Below are positions 10,397 through 21,693 of a DNA stretch of 64,000 nt, piece by piece. The DNA comes from Cephalotus follicularis (Eukaryota > Streptophyta > Magnoliopsida > Oxalidales > Cephalotaceae): contig BDDD01000357.1 of NCBI GenBank assembly GCA_001972305.1, positions 491,772-555,771 on the forward strand, read 5' to 3'. Position 1 is the stretch's first letter; the number at the start of each line of letters is the position of its first letter. A model generated the notes under the pieces. That model worked only from the letters and a program-made list of their open reading frames with translations. It was not told the origin of the DNA and made no database searches. The translations under genes were made by a program, and so were the position numbers.

Positions 10397-12002
10397 TTAT
10401 TGTGGAGCTTGTTCTCTGTGCTCCCTTCTTTCTTGAGAAGCATTTCTGTCAACATACCTTCTTAGATGACCTTTGCAGATCAGGTCCTCTAACTGATTCT
10501 TCAGGTGCCTGCACTCCTCCGTATCATGCTCATGATCATGGTGGTACCGACAGTATTTGTCTGAGTCCTTCTTCTCCGTCGGGGATCTCAATGGTGTTGG
10601 TCACTAGATAGGGACCTTGTCCTTCTCCACTGCCAGTATCCTGGTACATGTCTCTAGGAGAGGAGCAAAGTTGTTGTAATTAGGGATTGGTGTTCCCCTT
10701 TTCGATGACTCCTCCCTCCTGGAAAGTTTGTGCCAAGGTCATCTTTGGTTAGCTCTGACCTCTCATTTCTCTTCCGCTTCTTCCCTGGAGCACTTCGTGA
10801 GTGCTCCTCTTTCTCCACCTAATGACCCGACCAGGAAGTCTTTTGCTTCCTAGCTTCCATCGCCTCATCTTCATTCATGTACTTCTCTACTCTTTTCAGC
10901 AGGTCTGCCATATCCAGAGCAGGCTTCTTCATTAGGGAAAAAGTAAATGGTGAGTTTTCTTTTAACCCACTGTTCAGAACTGCCAATGCAAAAGATGGCT
11001 CCAAGTCTTTAACCCACTGGTGAGGTAGTCCCTGAGGGATTCATCCTTACCCTGCACCACATTGATTAGATGGTTCGAGTTCTTCTGCGTGGTGCTGTTG
11101 AGAAATTTTGTAACAAACAGTTCTGTAAACTGCTCAAAGTTCGCCACTGTATTTTGAGGCAGCGTGGAGTACCACGCCTGGGTTGTACCTGTTAGAGTTG
11201 CGGGGAATCCTCGGCAAAGCACAACATCTAAAACTTGATTAACCAATATGATTTTTGTGTGGTAGTGCATATGTTGGATCGGGTCAGTCGACCCATCATA
11301 CTCTTTGAGATTCGGGAACCAGAAACCTCTTGGGATTTGCTCCCTCATTATCTCTAGTGTAAAGGGGGTACAGTTGATGTTTCGTACCTCTGACAGGTGC
11401 CCCTTCACCTGCTCGACTCCTCTAAGCCTCTTCTCCATCTCAGCAAAGCTTCTATTCATAGTCTGCTCCACATCATCAATGTTCTTGATCATGCTAGAAA
11501 CTTCCGATGTTCCTGTTGTAAGTCGGACTGTGTGGTCTGACCTACTCCTCTTCATTCCTACGAGATGCGTAGGAACATGCTCAGGTCTCCTCCTCCTCCA
11601 CTGCACAATCCTCTTCCATCTGATCCTACTTTGGGAGGTCCTATTGGCGATTATAAATATAATCCCTCGCACTTGAAGACTCCGCCCTCAGAGATGTAAT
11701 AATCTCCACCCGCCTTGGAGGAGCGGGTTTCGCCTGGTCCCTTGTCGCTGTTGGACTTCTGTGGTTTGCTTGCTCGGCCCAGCCTAATTTTGGAGGGTTG
11801 TTCGGCTCAGCCCAGCCTGATTTTGGCTGACCAAGTTATTCATTAGCAATGTTGTAAGATGCCCCATTTCTTAGAGCAACTGATTGAATTGTTCGCCAGT
11901 GATGGGAGCTTGCTCGTGAGCCTTAGCAGGAGCCAGTGCTTGGTTGTCAGTAGGAGCTTGGCTGCCGGTGGCTGCCGAGCTGATGTTTCTCCTAGGAGGC
12001 AT
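10397..12002 (-). pseudogene. Tat-1 gag
   Basis: Likely start at 12002, giving MPPRRNISSAATGSQAP, 55 bp inside the primer site. A stop follows after ~43 codons. Capsid homology is clear in the open stretch 11672-10974 (IPRGFWFPNLKEYDGSTDP, CRGFPATLTGTTQAWY, FEQFTELFVTKF). A frameshift moves it to 11004-10819. The zinc-binding region (CRYHHDHEHDTEEC, GHLRRYVD) lies at 10591-10397 and ends with TAA in frame with the protease. In intact Tat elements this forms the particle shell. Confidence 0.82.
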
Positions 12003-12045
12003 GGTTAACTAGTTTTTTGTTGAAAACTTTTTGTTACGTTTCCCA

Positions 12046-12057
12046 CAGACGGCGCCA
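12046..12057 (-). other. Tat-1 primer binding site (Asp tRNA type)
   Basis: The minus strand reads TGGCGCCGTCTG, whose first nine bases match the 3' end of plant tRNA-Asp. It is followed by GTGGGAA, the usual Tat leader start. Two bases separate it from the LTR. Confidence 0.82.
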
Positions 12058-12059
12058 AC

Positions 12060-12556
12060 CGTTGATCTCAACATCAACACCAAAACAGTCCCCTACGTGT
12101 AGAGGTTTGATTTGTTCATGGAAACGCCGTGAATGCTCCGAGAAAGGTGTTTGAATGGTGTTTGGTAGTCCTCCATGCTCACAGAAAGCAAACTAAACAA
12201 AGATCCATGAGGTATTACTCCTTGGGTCTCTCCGATGCTTAAATTAGTAATGGCAGATAAAACAACAATATGGCTCTTTTAGTCTAGAATTGACCGACCT
12301 GTGTAAAACATTGATTTGTGGTATTTATAGGATCTTGTTGTAACTGCCTTGGCTTGTATTACGGAGATGATTATTGTACCCTTAGGAAACGATCGAGTAT
12401 CTCACTATTCCCTTATTTAGCACAGAAGTGTTATGCTATGCATTATCTTTTTGATTTGTAAACTATCCGACCACTTGTTTGTAGCTCTAGAGGACATATG
12501 GCTGAATTTCCAGAGGACACGTAGTGAATTATTTGGGTAAAAATATTCCATATCAG
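12060..12556 (-). repeat. Tat-1 5' LTR, 497 bp
   Basis: The minus strand starts TGATATGGAA at 12556 and ends ATCAACG at 12060. Both ends align with the complete solo LTR at 27378-28013 (TGATATGGGA ... ATCAACA), which supports the borders; the final base is mutated from the expected A. A TATA-like CTATAAATAC on the minus strand lies at 12321-12330. The outer flank is the CACTA remnant. Confidence 0.78.
12321..12330 (-). promoter_or_regulatory. TATA box of Tat-1 LTR
   Basis: CTATAAATAC on the minus strand, 227 bp from the LTR start. The related solo LTR at 27378 has the same motif in its own LTR. Confidence 0.6.
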
Positions 12557-13871
12557 GCGTAAACCTTAAATTACATACGATACTATTTCGTCTAAAGTTA
12601 TGTAGAGATGGATTTCTTCTCACCAAGAAATCTGTCACTACATTTATTTTGGACGGAAAAGTCCTTTGCAATGTGGGAATTTTATTTTTAAATTCTTTAA
12701 AACTCTAAGGTCACCCTTAATTACAAAAGAACATTCAAAACAATCCAACCAGAATCAATGAAGTCAATGTTCATTGAAATTGTACTCGAACAACAAATCC
12801 GAGTAACAACAAAACAAGATATCAAGAAACCTGAATCAATAACACATTCAATCAACACATCTAATGATTTCAGTCTAAATATATATAAATAATAGACTGC
12901 TATAAATTGTTCATTTTTCATGAATAAAAAAGAAATAAATCTAACTATGCTCTCAAAGGTCCGTCGACGGGTCATGTGTGGGATCTCGCAGAGTTCCACC
13001 AATCAAGCATGACACAAGATCCCTTAACTCCTCTAACTTTGCCTGTATTTGCACCATCCTATGTGTCCTCTCCCTCAACTCTTCCATCTCTGTCTGCATA
13101 CACTCCATCTCATGCGTCATTTTCCTCATCCCCTCCACCATTGTCTGCATCCTCCTAAGATCAGAAGACTTTAGATAAGTCTCCCTTTATGTGGGATGAC
13201 TATTGACCGATGAGGATGTCCTAGCTCTAGGTCACGTGTCTCCTTTTTCTTGCCTAAGCTAGTCTCCCAATTATTTTTCAATCTATCAGAGTGCTATACA
13301 GATACCAACTGCCTGAATGGATTGACCGCAGACGCGCTGCTCGAGCCTTCAGCACTCATTGCTTGGGATCACGCTTCAGCTTCCTACAAGTATATCCAAC
13401 CATTTGATTTTTTAAAAAAGAACACATATTTCATAATGAATACATGTATATAATACGAAAATCGTAAGGAATTCATAAACAATACGAAGTAAGCTTGATG
13501 CAACTACTGACTACTAGGATATACAAACGTCGTCATGTCTCTTTTTTGTTGTGTGTTTGGAGAAAGAAGTTCCTGAGCGATTTCTCCTCCCCACGTGTCC
13601 TCTACATAAAAGTTTAAAATTAATGAGGTATTTGTTGTTATAATTAGTAATGATAATAACAAATTTAATTTATTATACCTTCTTGTATATAAGAGAATCA
13701 AATGGCTGTGATCCGGTGATGTGGATCGAATGTCTTTCAGAGCATCTATTTCACCAACCAGAAGCTCATCGCTATGTGTACGCCTCCGCAGTCCACTCTC
13801 TAAAGTGGCCTACCATACGTCATCCCTGACACCATCTGGAGGATAACCGGGTAACTTGTCGATAGTCTTCC
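12557..13871 (-). mobile_element. CACTA (En/Spm) transposon, left fragment
   Basis: This sequence is separated from 24235-26262 by Copia-1, whose target duplication (CTTCC at 13867, CTTCT at 24235) shows that the two were once adjacent. 12557-12700 contains GACGGA/TTTCGTCT-type motifs resembling the subterminal repeats at 25990-26262. 12953-13871 carries the tail of the element's second gene. The left terminus is missing because Tat-1 inserted at 12556. Confidence 0.55.
12953..13150 (-). pseudogene. CACTA second-gene C-terminal coiled-coil tail
   Basis: Minus-strand reading of 65 residues, MQTMVEGMRKMTHEMECMQT onward, a Met/Glu/Gln-rich predicted coiled coil. Such tails end the plant Transposase_24-type protein that lies downstream of Tnp2 in CACTA elements. 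The N-terminal exons are at 24816-24480, on the far side of Copia-1. The middle, 13160-13871, has stops in all frames I checked and no clear motif. The assignment rests on context and composition, so it is tentative. Confidence 0.4.
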
Positions 13872-16399
13872 TATTAGATAGGAGTGTCCCTGCGTGCCAC
13901 GAAGGTGGTTGGATGCTTGTATATATACACTCTTTATTGATACAATCTTAATTCCATTCAGGTTTCTTGTGCAAATTACATTCAACAATGGCATCTTGCT
14001 ATATGTGCACCATCGATACGGAATCAATTAATCACCATGTTGATTGAATACACATATAGTACCCCACCGATAAAGGGTTGGATCTCGTGCCAGGAAGATT
14101 ATGAGAATGAGGTCCTTACTCCCATCTGACAAAACTTTCAAAGTCATAGGTTCTCTCTCATAGGGCACTTGATGAACCAGACAGACTTGTTGTGTTACTC
14201 TTGCTCCCGGGTGTTAGTGGAGGATGAAATCTCTCATTGCCAATTGGGTTTACCCTAAAGCTGATGCAGGGTGTGTGCTAGAGGAGCATGACACTGAACA
14301 AGACCCACCATAAGAAACCTATCTTGGATAGTCGGTACCTTTAGGATTCCTACTGTCTCGGTAGTGTATAGTCAAAGAAAGCTAGTAGGCCATACATGAC
14401 CTGCAATGTGTCCTCAGCCTGAGCGACTGGCATGCGTTGTGTAGTAACTGTTTGGCTTTGATTTTTGCCTTCCCCAGCTCTCTAATATGAGTTGACAAAA
14501 AGGTTATCTTTGGGCCTTGTGGGAGCTACATTGAGATGCATGGGCGAGTGCGCAACAAGGAATCGGCACACCCGTATTGAGGGTGATCGGCTCTATAAGA
14601 TCTTTTGTCCATTGTAGACTTAAAACACTTGGCCAGGTAGAGGCAGACTGAAAGCAAGAGGTTTTCAGGTAAGGTCTGTCTCTAGTCTCAGTGCAGACAA
14701 GGATTCATATTTATCACAGTTTTACCTGGAGTGACATTTATCTAAACCTTAGTCTGCAGTCAGATCCAAGTATGACGAAGGATACATGACACATATGCCG
14801 ATGGCAGTGATAAAGTACCGGTTAACCAGCTAACAGATGATAGACGTGGAGGCCCACAGATCCGGGGGGTGATGTTATATCATACCGGGACTGGTCTGAT
14901 AGTCTCTGACTATTAGAATGGTCGTACCATAACTTATGGATGTTCTGAGAAATTTATCTGTGTATCAGAGACTAACCGGGCTTTCGGGTCCCACATGAGT
15001 CAAAACATGTTGATGTGTGAGTGACACATATAATTTAGAGAGAAATCAACGTCGGGGAGATGCTGCTTTGCCAGTGGACATGTCCATTGTTGAACATGTG
15101 TCTCTTCTTCTGGAGAGCATTCATGCATCACCATAATGGAATGTTCCGTGCGAAGGGTTGTTTGTTTTAACAGATGAATGCAGCGAGTAATTATTTGTTT
15201 AGAGAGCTTTAAGGACGGTGTTTATGTGAAGTCATACTTCGCAACGAAGGTCAGACCTCAAAGTCAGACTACGCAGCGGAAGTCAAACCTCATGGGCAGT
15301 TGGCAGACCTCAGAGATTAGAGGTCAGACCTCAGGGGTCATTGGCAAACCTCAAGGGCTGAGGGAAGACCTCGGGGGTCATTGATAGACCTCAGACGTAG
15401 AGGGCAGAGGTTAGAGCTTAGTGGAAGAGATCAAACCTTGGACCTCATACCTCATAGCTCATGGGAAGACCTCGGCGGTAGAGATTGGAGCTCAGACTTC
15501 CTTTGGCAAAGCTGGATGCTCGATGAACGAAGTCAGACTTCGAAACTCTTTTGCAAACCTCCATGATCAAAGTCTGAACGCTTAAGGGTAAGCGCTTATG
15601 AGTTGTATGATGAGTCATTAGCCTGATGACGTGTCATAAGGCTTTAAAGATATTTTCATGACTTATCATATAAGACGCACAACACCTTTTTGGAAACACA
15701 ACGATACGAACGAGTTTCAAACCTGTCCAAAAAGCTCTCTTGTTTCTCTTTTTCTTTATCTCTCTGTTTCATCTTCTTTCACTAGAGGACTTGGATAGAG
15801 CTTGGAGTTCTAGAGAAGATAAGGATAAACATATCATCTCTCATCCTCCAAACTTCATTATAGGTGGAGATAGTTTCTACACTGTGTTCTATCTTTACTT
15901 GTGTTGAAGACTAGATTAGATCTAAAAACATTTGGCCTCCAACCTTTCATAAAAGTTGATGCCCGTTGCTTGGGTAGCAAGTTTAGTGAAGACATCATCT
16001 TGGATTCAAATCTTGAGGGATTACACAAAAGTGGATGTGTAAAGAATTAGGTAATAAATTCTTACATGCTCTCTATGGATTTTGTGTTGCTGTTTGGGAT
16101 TCGGTTGATGAATTGACATTGGGGTTTTTGTGTGTAACCCTAATACCAATTTATGGAGTGACCTGTGCTGGGGTTAGCGAAACCCTAGCTCCAGCCAAAG
16201 CCCTATGCTTGGGAAGGTTGATTGATTCGATTGAAACCCTAATTATTGATCCTTTGGCATTATGAGATTATTAGTTAAAGGGGTTTTCACGCTTCCGCAT
16301 TTCAAAATATTTCAAAATAAAAGAAAAATTTTTATTTTTCACCTGAACACTAAGTGTCCCACAGTGCATTGAACCACCCCTTAGGGGCCAATCCCAAGA
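13872..16399 (+). repeat. Copia-1 5' LTR, 2,528 bp
   Basis: Aligns with 21694-24234. Bases 13872-14510 differ from the 3' LTR at roughly 13-15 percent of positions by eye; the rest differs at about 3-4 percent. TATATATA lies at about 13920. A palindromic-word array lies at 15245-15575. It ends before the primer site at 16402. Confidence 0.9.
15245..15575 (+). repeat. GAGGTCAGACCTC word array, 5' LTR copy
   Basis: About a dozen degenerate copies of a near-palindrome GAGGTCAGACCTC, many reduced to CAGACCTC or GTCAGACT, at irregular 15-35-bp spacing. The 3' LTR counterpart (23044-23410) has additional units, so the array length differs between the LTRs of one element. Confidence 0.8.
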
Positions 16400-16401
16400 A
16401 G

Positions 16402-16414
16402 TAGTATCAGAGCC
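16402..16414 (+). other. Copia-1 primer binding site, mutated
   Basis: TAGTATCAGAGCC, one base away from TGGTATCAGAGCC that matches initiator tRNA-Met. It lies two bases after the 5' LTR. Confidence 0.75.
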
Positions 16415-17669
16415 TCTAATTAGATTCAATTGGATCACAATTTAGTATTTAATGGCTTGCCTAAGTCATTGAATATTAAATTGCAACGTGTTAATTCATT
16501 GAGTATATATAGTGGATATATATACTTTGGATTTCTTGTGCATGATGGTAGACTCGAGACTGGACCTTGCTTTTGGTTTCTTTCTAGATGTTATTTAAAT
16601 TCTTTATTATAATGATGATCATTTGGTTGGTAATAAGGCTGCCTGTGTGCGCCCGTGGTTTTTCTTGTCTATTATTTCTTATGGTAGAAATATCTCTTCT
16701 CCCTTATAATACTAGTGATGTAATTTTAAGATGAGATACAAACAAGCTTGAAGAGAGGGTAAAGAAGATTACGAGACCAAGTAAAGTTCATGTATGCATG
16801 GTGAATGCTGTAATAAAGTAGTAGTTAAATAATGTCACCTGCGAGACCGAGTGGTCACGTTTGGCTCACGTGATCATTATAGAGTTAGAGTCCCAAGTCA
16901 GGCTATTTCTAGGATGCATAAGATGGGTGATTTTTACAAATTTTCCAAACACGTCCAAGCATGCTAAGTCGTTCAAATAGTTTTGAAGATAAAATTTATT
17001 TTAAAACTGCTTTGGGTAAAACCTAAAATTTGGTAAGACCAAATTCCTCCAACTTTTAAATAATAAGTCCATAAGCGGTGGGGCACATTGAGTGTCCTGT
17101 CGTTGGCCTTCCACGATCTTTGTTGAATGGTGTGGACATATTGGGGATGACACTGTGACAGTCGAGGTCTTCCATATGACCATTATTATTCAATTTCAGT
17201 GTGAGGTGCATTGGAAGGAAATGGCATTGTTTTGGCATCAGGACACAGACATGTGTGGGTGATTAAAACATGATAATTTCTTTGAGGATTATGCGTTTGA
17301 CTTATACCTGGACCATATTATTGGCATGGCAACAGCTGTGGATTATATGGGCCGGAAGGCCGAATTTAGTATCGGATCTTGCATTTCAAGGGAGCGACCC
17401 TAATGCAAATTGACACTCGTATCTACCTATTCAGGTGCTATGGCTTATTACTGACAGGTGAGGCTATACCAGGCTGGATAGATTCTGATCCCCACTAGGA
17501 AGTAGGGAGCTTCCTGAATTCCACATGGAGGTGTGGGATACGATTAGAATAGTCGGAGGAGTCATAATTTCTAAAGACCAAGGATTATGATAATAATATG
17601 AAATGGAACGATTTGCTAATATTCTTTCTCTTGTTTCCTCTATAGGTTACTAGATATATTCTACTCAAC
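16415..17669 (+). other. Copia-1 untranslated leader
   Basis: 1.25 kb between primer site and gag. I see no open frame with homology, no array and no other element. Likely the transcribed leader. Confidence 0.5.
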
Positions 17670-18510
17670 ATGTTTGTCAGCACCGCCATTGCAAGAATAC
17701 TTGAAGCCAACAAGCTAGAGGGTCCAAATTTTCTGGATTGGGAGCGCAATCTACGCCTTGTACTCACGAGCATGAAGCTTGCTCATGTGATGACTGATAG
17801 AACCCCAAAATTGGGAGTTAATCCAATGGAAGAGCACAAGGCCTAGGTGGCCAAGTGGTTTGAAGAGGATGAGCAAGCTTGTTGCTTGGCGATTGCGGGA
17901 ATGGTTTCGAAATTGCAAAAATAGTACGAGAACTTCATACCTTAGGCGCCATACTTCTTAGGCTGAAGGAGTTATATGGTGGCAGGTCGAGGACCCAGCG
18001 GTTTAACTTATCCCGTCAACTCTTCTGGTTGAAGATGCCTGAGGGGGCATCGGTTCATCATGGACTGAAGATGATTGATCTCATTGAGAAGTCGGCTCAG
18101 TTGGATCTTATCATGGACGAGCGCTATAACATCGACCTGATGCTAGTGTCCCTCCCTCAGACTTTTTCCCAATTCATCACAAATTTCCACGTGAACAAGA
18201 TGGATTGTACTCTGCCCGAACTAGTGGAGATGCTTCGTACGGTCGAGGCTGACATGGACCATGGGAAGTCCAAGTCGAATGTGATGTTACTTCTGTCTTC
18301 TTCCATCCGGACAACTCCAGAGAGGAGCGGATCAGAGGGATCCAGATCCAAGGGTAAGGGCAAGGCGCCCATGAAAAAGAAGGGAAAGAAGGGGAAGATA
18401 CCACTTTTGGTTAATGGGTAGGACATTTAGAATAGGATCCAAAAACTCTCTGATGAGAAGGCTTGTTTCTACTATGGGAAGCAAGACCATTGGAAGTCAC
18501 AATAGGATGA
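17670..18510 (+). pseudogene. Copia-1 gag
   Basis: Start ATG at 17670 gives homology to copia Gag (ILEANKLEGPNFLDWERNLR). It is interrupted by stops and a frameshift around 17845-17950. The open stretch 17879-18421 continues with LKELYGGRSRTQRFNLSRQL, HGLKMIDLIEKSAQL, MLVSLPQTFSQFI and a Lys-rich tail. The zinc knuckle near 18460-18505 is damaged: CFYYGKQDHWKSQ lacks the second and last Cys of CX2CX4HX4C. The closest relative in the window is the gag of Copia-4. Confidence 0.82.
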
Positions 18511-19905
18511 GTTTCAAAAATCCAAATCAGGAGGTGCCTCGGTGTCAGGTACTTTCATGATTGAATCGTTTTTAACGTGTAATGTTATTCCAACTTGGGT
18601 GGTTGACTCAGGTTGTGGGACTAATATTTGCAACTCTTTGTAGAGTCTAAGAGATGCTAAATAGCTGGGAGCTAAAGATTCTCTGGATTTACGCCTAGGT
18701 GATGGGTCGAGGATCCACACTTCAAGTGTAGGCCTGTTTGAATTGACTTTTTTGTCTGGTCGTGTATTAAAACTGAATCCATGTTATTATGTACAGAACC
18801 TTGTAAGGAACGTTATTTCCGTTTCTTATTTGTATAAGATGGGCTAGGAGCTCTCTTTCTCTACAAATTCATGTAGTTTGTTACGTGACAACGTTCTTGT
18901 ATGTGAGGGGTACGTGGACAATGGAATTTATGTTTTGGATACAAATAAACAAATGACCTTAACAATTCAAACTGGAACTCATGGTAAAAGTCAACGAGAT
19001 GTAAACCCTTAATACATCTGGCATTATAGATTAGGTCATCCTAGCGGGGCTAGACTAGCACAACTAATTATGGGTGGTCTGCTGGACATCCAGCAGGTGG
19101 AGTCCTTTCCAATGTGCGAGCCATGTTTGATTGGCAAGATGACCAAATCTCCCTTCTCTGCGGTGGGGAAAAGGGTAGTGGACTTACTGGGACTAGTCCA
19201 CACCGACGTCTAGAGACCTATGTCGGTCAATGCGCGTGGAGGTTTTCCCTACTTCATCACCTTCACCGATGATTTATCACGATATGGGTACGTGTTTCTG
19301 ATGAAGCACAAGTATGAATCTTTTGAGAGATTTAAAGAGTTCAGACAAGAAGTAGAAAAGCAAACAGAGAAGTCCATTAAAATTCTTCGGAGCGACCGAA
19401 ATGGCGAGTACTTGTCTACTGAATTCCAGGGTTATTTGAGGGATAATGGGATTCTCTCTCAATGGACACCTCTAGGGACGCCAGAGCACAATGGTTGTGT
19501 CTGAGCAGAGGAATCGGACTCTGATGAATATGGTCCAGTCCATGATGTCTTTTGCAGACCTTCCAATCTCATTGTGGGGTTATGCTCTACAGTCGGTAGC
19601 GTATATCCTGAACTGGATTCCTTCAAAATCCATCCCCTCCACACCTTTTGAGGTGTTTCACAGGAGTAAACCCAGCCTAAAACATTTGACAGTTTCAGGC
19701 TGTCCGCCTTATGTGAGAAGGCAAGATCCTTCTAAGCTGGAGGCGAGGTCTGACCATTGCCAGTTTTTGGAGTATCTTAATGAGAGCTTAGGATATTATT
19801 TCTACCATCCCAGTGCAAAAAAGTTGTTTCTTTTACGTAATGCTAAATTCCTAAAGAGGGAATACCTGCTTGCACAAAGCAATGGGAGTAGGTGGAACTA
19901 GCAGA
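18511..19905 (+). pseudogene. Copia-1 protease and integrase
   Basis: Protease active site VVDSGCGTNICN near 18600, with the catalytic Asp kept. It is followed by the GAG-pre-integrase zinc finger (WHYRLGHPSG ... CEPCLIGKMTKSPF) around 19020-19150. The integrase core shows VHTDV, a TAG where Trp or Gly stands, YFITFTDDLSRYGY, then SDRNGEYLST and GTPEHNG, so all three acidic positions are visible. A frameshift after EHNGCV moves it to a second open stretch, 19491-19901 (LWGYALQSVAYILN, SKSIPSTPFEV). Stops at several conserved positions make it non-functional. Confidence 0.85.
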
Positions 19906-20099
19906 GCTTCCACAGGGTGAAACCCCAGAGGACGATGAAGGACTAGAGGTGGCTCCCTCTAGAGACACAATTAGGGAGAGACCCCAACATGAGATGGTAT
20001 CTTAGAAAGGCACTCCTCTGCAGAGGAGATCAGGCAGGGTTTCAACAATGCTTGCGAGATATGGTTTTCTCGTGGAAGAGACTGATGGACCCAACAACA

Positions 20100-21660
20100 T
20101 CGATGATGACAAGCTGTCAGTTACTCGGAACAGTGAAAAGCACTGATTCCAGGGCATGGTTAGAAGCCATAAAATCCGAGATGAACTCCATGTACGCCAA
20201 CCAGGTCTGGAACTTGGTAGATGCACCAGAAGAGGTGAAACCTATTGATTGTAAATGGATAATATCAGTATCGACAGAAAGGTTGAAACCTTTAAAGCGT
20301 GATTGGTTACGAAAGGGTATAGACAGAGACATGTGGTTGACTATACGGAGACCTTTTCATTAGTCGCTATGATTAAGTCAATTCGGATATTGCTTGCTAT
20401 TGTCGTTCATTGTGATTATGAGATATGGAAAATGGATGCCAAGACAACATTCTTGAACGACTTTCTTGGAGAGGACATTTATATGTCCCAACCAAAGAGG
20501 TTTACATCCAAGGAGCATCCTCACAAGGTGTGCAAGCTCCAGAGTTTAACCTACGGCCTCAAGAAAACATCCCGTAGCTGGAACATCCATTTTGACAAAG
20601 CCATGAAGACTTTTGGTTTCATCAAAAACATGGATGAGCCTTGTGTCTACCGGAAGCATAATAACACAGGAATCACTTTCTTGGTGCTTTATGTGGAAGA
20701 CATAATAATCATGGGGAATGATGTAGGTATGTTACAATTCACTAAAGTGTGGTTATCCAAGAACTTCTTTATGAAGGATTTGGGAGAAGCCTCCTACATA
20801 TTGCATATAAAGATTTATAGGGATAGATCTAGTATGATGCTCTGGCTTTCCCAAAGGCAGCACATCAGCAGAGTGCTGAAGAGGTATGGCCTCGAGAATT
20901 CCAAGCGTGGTCTGCTTGCTATAGGCCAGGGAATTCACCTTTCCCAGAGGATGTCTCCGTAAATGTCAGAGGAGAGGACTCGTATGAGTAGGCAACCTTA
21001 TGTTTCGGCCGTGGGCTCCATCATGTAGGCCATCCTCTGTACTAGGCTTGATGTTGCTTATGTCTTGGGAATGGCTAGTTAATTTCAGTCCGACCCCGGT
21101 GAGAAGCACTGAGAAATTGTCAAGGGGATTCTCATATACCTGAGGAGGACTCAGGACACCTTCTTGACATATGGAGGAGACAGTGAGCTGAGACTTGAGG
21201 GGTTTTCAGACTCCAGTTTTGACAGTGATCCGGATGATCATAAATCTGTCTCGGGATTCATATTCATCCTGAACGGAGGTGCTGTGAGCTGGAGAAGTTC
21301 AAAACAGTAGACCACGACTGACTCTACCACTGAAGTAGAGTACATTGCAGTCTCTGATGCCGTAAAGGAAGCTGTATGGATGCGAAAGTTCATTGCGGAA
21401 CTTGATATGGTTCCAACCATCGGGCGTCCAGTTGTGGTATGCTGTGACAACGATGGGGCTGTTGCACAGGCCAAGATGTCGAGATCTCACTACCGATCGA
21501 AGCATATACAGCGGTGGTATCACTTGATCATATAGACCATCGACAGAGGAGACGTTTCCCTGGAGAGAGTTGCAAGCGAGGCAAACTTAGCAGACCCACT
21601 GACAAAGGCCATGAGCTCTGCTGTGTTGGAAAGACATAGAGGCGCTATGGGCTTAGGCTA
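20100..21660 (+). pseudogene. Copia-1 reverse transcriptase and RNase H
   Basis: RT begins with WLEAIKSEMNSMYANQVWNL and CKWI, shifts frame near 20300, and is open from 20303 to 20962: GYRQRHVVDYTETFSLVAM, MDAKTTFLNDFLGEDIYM, TYGLKKTSRSWN. The active-site box is YVED instead of YVDD. RNase H follows at 21000-21640 (SAVGSIM, EGFSDSSFDSD, KSVSGFIFIL, GGAVSWRSSKQ, EVEYIAVSDAVKEAVW, NLADPLTKAM) with at least six stops. The Asp to Glu change in the RT box would by itself be expected to abolish or cripple activity. Confidence 0.88.
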
Positions 21661-21679
21661 TAGGTCTCATGGCTTGAGG

Positions 21680-21693
21680 GCCAAGTGGGAGAT
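21680..21693 (+). other. Copia-1 polypurine tract
   Basis: GCCAAGTGGGAGAT directly before the 3' LTR start TGTTAGA, the usual copia arrangement. Confidence 0.75.

Larger units (their letters stand above)
6742..12556 (-). mobile_element. Tat-1: Tat-lineage Ty3/gypsy element, truncated by Gypsy-1
   Basis: Minus-strand element with 5' LTR (12060-12556), Asp-type primer site, gag, protease, RT, RNase H, a second RNase H and integrase, in that order. The integrase and everything after it are cut at 6742 by Gypsy-1; the remainder would lie beyond the left window edge. The extra RNase H between pol and integrase, the MPPRR gag start and the CRYHHDHEHDTEEC zinc motif together mark the plant Tat lineage. 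Many stops and frame changes show it is old and inactive. Confidence 0.9.
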